From an archaeon (GTDB lineage Archaea > Asgardarchaeota > Hermodarchaeia > Hermodarchaeales > Hermodarchaeaceae): a stretch of DNA of 11,165 nt. This document shows, one piece after another, positions 6,423-11,165 of the stretch (position 1 is the stretch's first letter; each line of letters starts with the position of its first letter). The stretch spans positions 1 to 11,165 of the forward strand of contig JABXGU010000845.1 in NCBI GenBank assembly GCA_016550415.1, in the 5' to 3' direction. The translations under genes and the position numbers were made by a program. The notes beneath the pieces are model-generated. The model saw only the letters and a program-made list of their open reading frames with translations. It ran no database searches and was not told the DNA's origin.

Positions 6423-7811
6423 ATGGTTCTCTTCGGCATTTGGCTAATCGATTCAACAAGTGGTCTTCCACTAGCGTATACTACAACTCCTGGCTTCAAC
6501 ATCAATGCTGACCTCTTCTCTGGTTTCATCACAGCATCTCATGACTTTGCACATGAGGCTTCTGGCGGAACACTAGAAACGATCGCCCTTGGGAATTTTA
6601 AATTAATAATTCGTCGTAGTCCACTCGCATTGAAGGTTCTGGCTGTGGGTGCTAACGATCCAGAAACACGCTATTTACGCTTCTTTCAAGATCTTGAGGA
6701 ACGAATAAGTCCGATTCTTGTTCCCGTTCATAAGCGCCCAGAAGGTCTATCTGGCGTTCCAGGTTCGCTTCGGAAACGTTTGGAGGAAGTTATTTCAATT
6801 GAACTTGAAGCTTTTTCCACCCGCAAGGCGCCCTCTGACCTTAGTGAATTGTCGGTTCTCAGTGAAGAACCAGCAAGGCTCCTGCTCCAAGCCCTTATAG
6901 AAAGGAAGGGTGTTCAGCTTGTACCTGAACCTTCTACAACTGGTGAATGTTATTCATATCCTCTTGCAGAATCAATTACTGGACTATCGGATGAGGAGAC
7001 CGTAAAATTACTTGACCGATTAGCTGAATATGGCCTTTTACTCACCGAACCTATGGATACCTCTCTTAGTTGTCCTAATTGCAGTTCTCTAAACCTTCAC
7101 CCACGTCTTCTCTGTCCATCATGCAAAACACCTGCACAACCCGTTTCTCTCTATGAGCATCTTACATGCGGCCATATTGGTATCAGACCTCCTGATGGTG
7201 AACAACTTAAGTGTTCAATTTGTAAGGATACTAAGTATAGTGCCCAGGAATTCCGATTATTTCTTGGCTTTCAATGTTCTTCCTGTAACTCATTCTTTAA
7301 AACACCGAGCTTAATCTTCGTATGTCATAGTTGTAGAGAAAGCCTTGAACCTGAAAAAGCAAGTGTCAAGGTTCTCTCAAAATACCTGTTGAATCCTGCT
7401 TTGGTCTCCGAACTTGACACTCTTCTAAAAGCTAGTAGACCATCAGGTGGAATTATGGCGCGCCTTAAAGCAAAGCTTAGCGCTACTTCACAAACTGAAC
7501 CTTCTGATGAAGATGAATCTCCTATTACTCCTGAAAAGCCAATTGAAGTAATGGAGAGAGAGGAACCTTCAGTTGTTACTGTAACCCCTGAAAGAATAAT
7601 AAGTGAAGAGAAAATCGAGGCTTCATCACCTGTTCACTCTACTGCTTCTTCTACTATTGGAGACGATGAAGCTGCCATTTTACAGGAATTAGAGGAATTA
7701 GATAAGGCTCTCAAAAATAACAAGATATCAGAAGGAGAATATGACCGTAGCTTTGTGCGTCTCCGCCTTAAGCTTCGGGTTCTTCGTACCCAATCTGCTG
7801 ATGGCAAATAA
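6423..7811 (+). CDS. Multidomain protein: longin-like domain, winged-helix-like region, three zinc ribbons, SHOCT-like tail
   Basis: I know no characterised protein with this layout. Residues 1-100 start directly with two strands (FGIWLIDSTSGLPLAYT), then a helix (NADLFSGFITASHDFAHE), three strands (LETIALGNFKLIIRR, ALKVLAVG) and a helix (RYLRFFQDLEERI), the order expected of a longin fold as used in membrane-traffic and small-GTPase regulation. Residues ~145-210 look like a winged helix. Three paired zinc sites follow: C217/C220 with C231/C234; C249/H251 with C264/C267; C285/C288 with C301/C304. The segment from YEHLTCGHIG to the last pair resembles TackOD1, an archaeal output domain; that match is from memory. 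Residues ~355-412 are acidic, Ser/Thr/Pro-rich and probably disordered. Residues 414-452 (ILQELEELDKALKNNKISEG...) resemble a SHOCT helical hairpin. No membrane segment is seen, so it is probably a cytosolic scaffold or regulator. The ATG is the first start after an in-frame stop. It follows fpg by 99 bases. Confidence 0.85.
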   Translation: MVLFGIWLIDSTSGLPLAYTTTPGFNINADLFSGFITASHDFAHEASGGTLETIALGNFKLIIRRSPLALKVLAVGANDPETRYLRFFQDLEERISPILVPVHKRPEGLSGVPGSLRKRLEEVISIELEAFSTRKAPSDLSELSVLSEEPARLLLQALIERKGVQLVPEPSTTGECYSYPLAESITGLSDEETVKLLDRLAEYGLLLTEPMDTSLSCPNCSSLNLHPRLLCPSCKTPAQPVSLYEHLTCGHIGIRPPDGEQLKCSICKDTKYSAQEFRLFLGFQCSSCNSFFKTPSLIFVCHSCRESLEPEKASVKVLSKYLLNPALVSELDTLLKASRPSGGIMARLKAKLSATSQTEPSDEDESPITPEKPIEVMEREEPSVVTVTPERIISEEKIEASSPVHSTASSTIGDDEAAILQELEELDKALKNNKISEGEYDRSFVRLRLKLRVLRTQSADGK

Positions 7812-7825
7812 CTGCTTTGTGCCCT

Positions 7826-7838
7826 GTTTTTTATATAC
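7826..7838 (+). terminator. Possible T-rich terminator after the longin-like multidomain gene
   Basis: The sequence TGTTTTTTATATA begins 14 bases after the stop of the multidomain protein. Archaeal RNA polymerase ends at T-rich runs in the non-template strand without needing a hairpin. The ensuing ~100 bases carry a new leader for the next gene, which supports a transcription boundary here. Confidence 0.35.
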
Positions 7839-7839
7839 G

Positions 7840-7895
7840 AGGGGGGCATTAAAATAGAACCTTGAAACTCCGCATAACAACTTGAAGTCCCCCCT
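7840..7895. repeat. Short inverted repeat AGGGGGG / CCCCCCT
   Basis: AGGGGGG at 7840-7846 and CCCCCCT at 7889-7895 are perfect complements separated by 42 bases, in an otherwise AT-rich gap before the dehydrogenase gene. In RNA this would be a 7-base-pair GC stem with a large loop; in DNA it could be a paired protein-binding site. The role is not known. Confidence 0.3.
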
Positions 7896-7929
7896 TTATC
7901 CTCATACCATTTGAAAATAATCTAGGTAA

Positions 7930-7934
7930 GGTGA
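7930..7934 (+). promoter_or_regulatory. Ribosome binding site supporting the TTG start of the dehydrogenase
   Basis: AAGGTGA, with its GGTGA core here, lies six bases before the TTG at 7941. The dinucleotide-binding motif begins within ten residues of this start, as expected for the family, so no upstream extension is needed. The TTTATC at 7895-7900 could act as a TATA box for this gene, with a ~19-base leader. Confidence 0.6.
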
Positions 7935-7940
7935 AGCAAA

Positions 7941-8792
7941 TTGACTATTTCAAGAATCGCCGTTATTGGTGCAGGCGCCATGGGATCTGGAATCGCCTAT
8001 CAAGCCGCACGCTACGGAATTGAAGTTAATCTAAATGACATTAAACAAGAATACCTTGACAAAGGCATGAGCGGCATCAAGAACATGGTAAGAACCGGCG
8101 TTGATAAGGGCAAAATCGCCTTAAAAGATGCCAAAGAACTCCTTGATCGTATTCATCCCGTTCTTGACCTTGCTGAAAGTGTCAAAGATGTCGATCTTGT
8201 CGTCGAAGCAATTTTTGAAAACATGAAAGTCAAAAAGGAACTCTTTGCCAAAATAGAGGATGCCGCCAAACCAGAGACTATCTTTGCCTCTAACACATCC
8301 TCCCTTAGCATCAGTGAAATTGCTACCGCTACAAAGCGTCCTGATAAGGTTGTTGGTACTCATTTCTTCAATCCCGTTTACACAATGAAACTAGTTGAAA
8401 TTGTAGTTGGCAAGGAAACCTCTAATGAGACAGTCGAGGCAGCTATCGAGTTTTCTAAGCAACTACAAAAAACACCGGTCAAGGTGAAGGATTCACCTGG
8501 TTTCATCGTTAACCGAATTCTCATCCCAGTTCTATCGGAAGCTGTTAAAATACTTCAGGAAGGCTTAGCCACACGAGAAGACATCGATACCGCTATGACA
8601 CTCGGTGCTAACTTTCCCGCAGGTCCACTCCAGCTAGCTGATTTCGTGGGATTGGACATCGCAAAAGCGACAGCTGACACCTTGGCAGCAGGACTGGGTG
8701 ATTGCTATGCACCACCCAAGCTGTTAGTGGAAAAGGTGGAAAAAGGCGAACTCGGTATGAAATCTGGTAAAGGTTTCTTCGAATACACATAA
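7941..8792 (+). CDS. 3-hydroxyacyl-CoA (probably 3-hydroxybutyryl-CoA) dehydrogenase
   Basis: A cytosolic enzyme that oxidises (S)-3-hydroxyacyl-CoA to 3-oxoacyl-CoA, or the reverse. The 283 residues match the stand-alone Hbd/PaaH length. The N-terminal Rossmann loop is GAGAMGSG (10-17), and D33 at the end of the second strand favours NAD over NADP. Catalytic residues are in place: S120 (SNTSSLSI), H141 with E153 (GTHFFNPVYTMKLVEIV), and N191 (PGFIVNRI). The C-terminal helical dimerisation domain holds GPLQLADFVGLD and ends with the usual GMKSGKGFFEY. The start is TTG with a GGTGA site. An enoyl-CoA hydratase follows 37 bases downstream, then a thiolase, so it likely works in a butyryl-/crotonyl-CoA to acetyl-CoA route. 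Substrate chain length cannot be set by motif; C4 is inferred from the compact, single-domain form. Confidence 0.94.
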   Translation: MTISRIAVIGAGAMGSGIAYQAARYGIEVNLNDIKQEYLDKGMSGIKNMVRTGVDKGKIALKDAKELLDRIHPVLDLAESVKDVDLVVEAIFENMKVKKELFAKIEDAAKPETIFASNTSSLSISEIATATKRPDKVVGTHFFNPVYTMKLVEIVVGKETSNETVEAAIEFSKQLQKTPVKVKDSPGFIVNRILIPVLSEAVKILQEGLATREDIDTAMTLGANFPAGPLQLADFVGLDIAKATADTLAAGLGDCYAPPKLLVEKVEKGELGMKSGKGFFEYT

Positions 8793-8811
8793 CCCCTGAA
8801 TTATGAACAAC

Positions 8812-8818
8812 AAGGAGG
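8812..8818 (+). promoter_or_regulatory. Ribosome binding site that favours the enoyl-CoA hydratase start at 8830
   Basis: AAGGAGG lies 11 bases before the ATG at 8830, and sits inside the coding sequence if the in-frame ATG at 8803 were used. The extension it would add (MNNKEEYNK) is polar and not family-like. The spacing is slightly long, so 8803 cannot be fully excluded. Confidence 0.5.
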
Positions 8819-8829
8819 AATACAACAAA

Positions 8830-9633
8830 ATGGAAACTCTCACGTACGGTGTCGAGGGTCATTTCCTTGCTGATACTGAGCAAATAGGTGTTATCACCCT
8901 CAACCGTGCTGCAAAACTCAACTCTATTAACCCGAAATTAGTTGAAGAATTCAATGAGCTCCTCGATAAAATCGAGAAAGATAACAACGTTCGTGTCGTC
9001 ATTATTCGATCAGCCTCAGAGAAAGCATTCTCTGTAGGAGCAGATCTCTCAGCTGCTGCCCAGCTGGCACAAGACTTGGAGAAAGGTCGTAAGTTTCTAG
9101 CTGCGGGGCAAGCATTGTTCAGGCGTATCGAAAGTTTTCCTAAGCCTGTTATCGCTGAAATTAATGCCCTTACTTTAGGTGGCGGATTGGAGATGGCAAT
9201 GGCTTGCGACATCCGAATAGCTTCAAAGGATGCAAAACTTGGTAATCCCGAAGTTAAGCTAGGTCTTCTTCCCGCGTGGGGTGGAACCCAGCGTATGCCA
9301 AAGATAATCGGGCTTGGCAAGGCAAAGGAACTCATACTCACAGGGAAGGATATCCCTGCAGAGGAAGCCTACCAATACGGTCTCGTAAATAAGGTGGTTG
9401 AACCTGACGAACTTCACTCTGAAACTCTTTTCATAGCTCAGCAAATAGCTGATAATGCCCCCATTGCAGTCGCATTATCAAAAGAGACACTGAACATGGC
9501 ACTATCAGTGCCAATAGAAAAAGGCAATGAAGCTGAACTCGAAGCCTGTATCAAATGCTTCCAAACTGAAGATATAGCCATCGGCATTTCCGCTGTGTTC
9601 TCCAAATCCAAAGCCAAATTCAAAGGCAAATAA
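8830..9633 (+). CDS. Enoyl-CoA hydratase (crotonase family)
   Basis: This enzyme adds water to trans-2-enoyl-CoA to give (S)-3-hydroxyacyl-CoA, the substrate of the dehydrogenase encoded just upstream. The 267 residues have the crotonase fold markers: VGVI-type start strand with TLNRAAKLNSI (23-33), the first oxyanion segment AFSVGADL (66-73), and ALTLGGGLEMAMACDIRIA (113-131). Both catalytic glutamates of true hydratases are present, E121 (GGGLEMA) and E141 (LGNPEVKLGLLPAWGGTQR), which argues against isomerase-only or dehalogenase relatives. The C-terminus GISAVFSKSKAKFKGK fits the usual GxxAFxxKRxPxFxG end. It is likely cotranscribed with the dehydrogenase (37-base gap). A 112-base gap with no clear hairpin separates it from the thiolase. 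Confidence 0.94.
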   Translation: METLTYGVEGHFLADTEQIGVITLNRAAKLNSINPKLVEEFNELLDKIEKDNNVRVVIIRSASEKAFSVGADLSAAAQLAQDLEKGRKFLAAGQALFRRIESFPKPVIAEINALTLGGGLEMAMACDIRIASKDAKLGNPEVKLGLLPAWGGTQRMPKIIGLGKAKELILTGKDIPAEEAYQYGLVNKVVEPDELHSETLFIAQQIADNAPIAVALSKETLNMALSVPIEKGNEAELEACIKCFQTEDIAIGISAVFSKSKAKFKGK

Positions 9634-9731
9634 GCAGAAATAACTCCTATATCCATCTAACTAAACCATTGAATTGAAAAATACAAAAGATACAATTAAT
9701 GAGAATTGCTAAAAACCTGAAAGAAATTCTT

Positions 9732-9738
9732 GAGGTGA
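9732..9738 (+). promoter_or_regulatory. Ribosome binding site of the thiolase (GTG start)
   Basis: GAGGTGA, a seven-base match to the complement of the 16S rRNA 3' end, ends seven bases before the GTG at 9746. The first residues (MAIPKVAIVGIG) are the normal beginning of this thiolase type. Confidence 0.7.
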
Positions 9739-9745
9739 AAAATAA

Positions 9746-10957
9746 GTGGCAATACCTAAAGTCGCGATTGTTGGCATTGGTCACAGTAAATACGGCAAAC
9801 GCGGCAAAATCATTAACGAAGATATTGAAGGTGAAAAAGCGACCTACCCTGCTGTTACCCTAAGAGAACTCGCCCATGAATCCTATTTCCCAGCCCTCGA
9901 ACATGCAGGAATAACAAACGACGATATCGAATCCTCCGTCATTGGCATCGCAGCTGAAGCCTTTGCAGGGCAAGGAGCTGCAGCAGCCCTTGTTGCTGAC
10001 GAAGTTGGCATTATTGGCAAACCTACTATGCGCGTTGAAACTGCTTGTGCAACAGGATCCACTGCTATCAGAACGGCATGGGCGCAAGTTGCTTCTGGAC
10101 AGTTTGATGTCGTAGCAGCTATCGGCTGCGAAACCATGACTTGGGTCAGTAGCGCCTATGCAACTGAACTCATGTCAGTGGCAGGTGATCATCGCTGGGA
10201 GTATGTTTATGGCATTAGCTTCCCGACATTCTATTCATTATATGCTGCACGAAAAATGGCTGTAGATGGATTGACTCGTGATCAACTATCCATGGTTTCA
10301 ATGAAAAGCCATGAATATGGCTACTACAATAAGCTCGCTCATTTGCGTCGAAAGATTACACTTGATGATGCAAATCAAGCAGTACCGATAGCTATGCCAT
10401 TACGTCTTTATGACTGCTGCTTAATTAGTGATGGTTCAGCTACAGTGATTCTTGCTAACGAAGAAAAGGCTAAAGAAATGTCTAGTGACCCTCTCTGGAT
10501 AACAGGTGTTGGCTGCTCCTCTGATACAATGCGGGTTACTGATCGTCCCAACTTGACTAACATCGGTGGTTCACAACGAGCAGCCAAAATGGCATATAAG
10601 CAAGCTGGAAAAGAACCCAAAGACATTGACGTCGCCTACGTGCACGACTGCTTCAGCATCGCTGAAATCATGGCTTATGAAGACCTTGGATTTTGTGAAC
10701 GGGGGCAAGGTGGAAAATGGATGGAAGATCGTGGATCATACATCGACGGACCTGGCGTTCCTGTCAACGTAGATGGTGGTCTAAAGTCTAAAGGGCATCC
10801 ACTAGGTGCCACAGGAATCGGACAAGTCGTAGATGCCTACAAACAAATCTATAACAAAGTTGAAAAGCAACGGCAAGTCCCCAATGTAAAAGTCGCCCTC
10901 TGCCATAATGTAGGGCAGCACGGACAATTCGCTAATGTTCTAATTTTGGAGCCCTGA
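9746..10957 (+). CDS. Archaeal/SCP2-type thiolase (acetyl-CoA C-acetyltransferase-like)
   Basis: A thiolase that either condenses two acetyl-CoA to acetoacetyl-CoA or cleaves 3-oxoacyl-CoA. The 403 residues include the nucleophile C101 in VETACATGSTAIRTA, the HDCF motif (300-303) typical of SCP2-type and archaeal thiolases in place of NEAF, GHPLGATG with H351, and C386 in ALCHNVGQHGQFANV. The last motif normally reads NxGGxG; here it reads NVGQHG, a Gln in place of a Gly near the active site. Such thiolases in archaea are usually encoded next to a DUF35 OB-fold/zinc-ribbon protein, as here (11-base gap, its ribosome binding site overlapping this stop codon). In methanogens the thiolase, DUF35 protein and HMG-CoA synthase form a channelling complex; no HMG-CoA synthase is in view. 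With dehydrogenase and hydratase upstream, a beta-oxidation or reverse role is likely. Confidence 0.93.
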   Translation: MAIPKVAIVGIGHSKYGKRGKIINEDIEGEKATYPAVTLRELAHESYFPALEHAGITNDDIESSVIGIAAEAFAGQGAAAALVADEVGIIGKPTMRVETACATGSTAIRTAWAQVASGQFDVVAAIGCETMTWVSSAYATELMSVAGDHRWEYVYGISFPTFYSLYAARKMAVDGLTRDQLSMVSMKSHEYGYYNKLAHLRRKITLDDANQAVPIAMPLRLYDCCLISDGSATVILANEEKAKEMSSDPLWITGVGCSSDTMRVTDRPNLTNIGGSQRAAKMAYKQAGKEPKDIDVAYVHDCFSIAEIMAYEDLGFCERGQGGKWMEDRGSYIDGPGVPVNVDGGLKSKGHPLGATGIGQVVDAYKQIYNKVEKQRQVPNVKVALCHNVGQHGQFANVLILEP

Positions 10958-10962
10958 GGTGA
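10956..10962 (+). promoter_or_regulatory. Ribosome binding site of the DUF35 gene, overlapping the thiolase stop codon
   Basis: GAGGTGA shares its first two bases with the thiolase TGA stop and ends six bases before the ATG at 10969. The overlap points to tight translational coupling of thiolase and DUF35 subunits, as expected for partners made together. Confidence 0.7.
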
Positions 10963-10968
10963 GAAACA

Positions 10969-11165
10969 ATGAGTGAATTACAGATGGGTATCGTACACGA
11001 AGTATTTGGAGCAGCAAAACAACGTATGACCGCTGGTTTCCATAAGTTCATTGAAGGCTTAAAAGAAGGAAAATTCCTAACTACGCAGTGTAAGAAATGT
11101 GGTAAGAAGTTCATGCCTCCGCGTTTCAGGTGTCCTTGTGGTGGCACGGAAATGGAATGGTTTGA
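10969..11165 (+). CDS. DUF35 OB-fold / zinc-ribbon acyl-CoA-binding protein (3' end beyond the window)
   Basis: Only the first 65 codons are present. After an N-terminal helical segment (FGAAKQRMTAGFHKFIEGLKEG) comes a rubredoxin-like zinc ribbon with CKKCGKKFMPPRFRCPCGG (41-59): C41 and C44 form the first pair, C55 and C57 the second. The KFMPPR turn and the TEMEW that follows the second pair are hallmarks of the DUF35 N-terminal domain. The second pair is CxC rather than the more usual CxxC. The OB-fold that follows in the family would lie beyond the right edge. DUF35 proteins lend a CoA-binding surface to the thiolase and sometimes to HMG-CoA synthase. The 11-base gap and overlapping ribosome binding site indicate cotranslation with the thiolase. 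Confidence 0.9.
   Translation, partial: MSELQMGIVHEVFGAAKQRMTAGFHKFIEGLKEGKFLTTQCKKCGKKFMPPRFRCPCGGTEMEWF

Noticed and set aside
8803..8829. Nine-residue N-terminal extension of the enoyl-CoA hydratase
   Set aside because: AAGGAGG lies inside it, upstream of the ATG at 8830, and the added residues are polar and not family-like. Kept only as an alternative.
8859..9341. 160-codon minus-strand frame
   Set aside because: It is antisense to the enoyl-CoA hydratase, whose catalytic motifs are clear, and its product is Ser/Arg/Ala-rich low-information sequence.
9699..9863. Small frame starting ATG at 9699 that overlaps the thiolase start
   Set aside because: It would read through the thiolase ribosome binding site and N-terminus in another frame; the product is Lys-rich with no recognisable pattern.
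1..11165. tRNA genes, CRISPR arrays, insertion sequences or integration sites
   Set aside because: I saw no cloverleaf with a CCA-end pattern, no regularly spaced repeats, no transposase motifs and no terminal inverted repeats.

Overview
The window looks archaeal, and an Asgard-type archaeon (for example a Thorarchaeia or Lokiarchaeia relative) is the best guess. The signs are AT-rich TATA-like boxes at leaderless-type spacing, GGTGA/GAGGTGA ribosome binding sites, a thiolase paired with a DUF35 zinc-ribbon protein, a short archaeal-style S-adenosylhomocysteine hydrolase, and a protein that starts with what reads as a longin-type domain followed by zinc ribbons. No rRNA, tRNA, CRISPR array or transposase is visible, so placement rests on gene content and signals and is an inference.

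Left part (1-3165): a large FtsX-family ABC transporter permease on the minus strand runs off the left edge (875 codons visible, no stop). It is transcribed divergently from a small four-helix membrane protein, and a TATA-like element (TATTTAAA) lies between them. The partner ATPase is not in the window.

Middle part (3178-7811): a creatininase-family amidohydrolase and S-adenosylhomocysteine hydrolase (ahcY) lie in tandem on the minus strand. Divergent from ahcY is a formamidopyrimidine-DNA glycosylase (Fpg/MutM family) with replacements at the positions that normally fill the gap left by the flipped base. It is followed by a 462-residue modular protein: longin-like domain, winged-helix-like region, three zinc-binding CxxC pairs, acidic linker and a SHOCT-like C-terminal helical hairpin. 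I think this is the most novel object in the window.

Right part (7941-11165): four co-directional genes make a CoA-thioester module: 3-hydroxyacyl-CoA dehydrogenase, enoyl-CoA hydratase, thiolase, and a DUF35 OB-fold/zinc-ribbon protein cut by the right edge. Together the first three can interconvert crotonyl-CoA, 3-hydroxybutyryl-CoA, acetoacetyl-CoA and acetyl-CoA (beta-oxidation or its reverse). The DUF35 protein probably forms a complex with the thiolase. No acyl-CoA dehydrogenase or CoA ligase is seen here.

Several starts were chosen from ribosome binding sites rather than from the longest open frame: 2731 instead of 2692, 5511 instead of 5493, and 8830 instead of 8803. No gene-free stretch exceeds 300 bases; the longest is the ~212-base ahcY/fpg divergent region.
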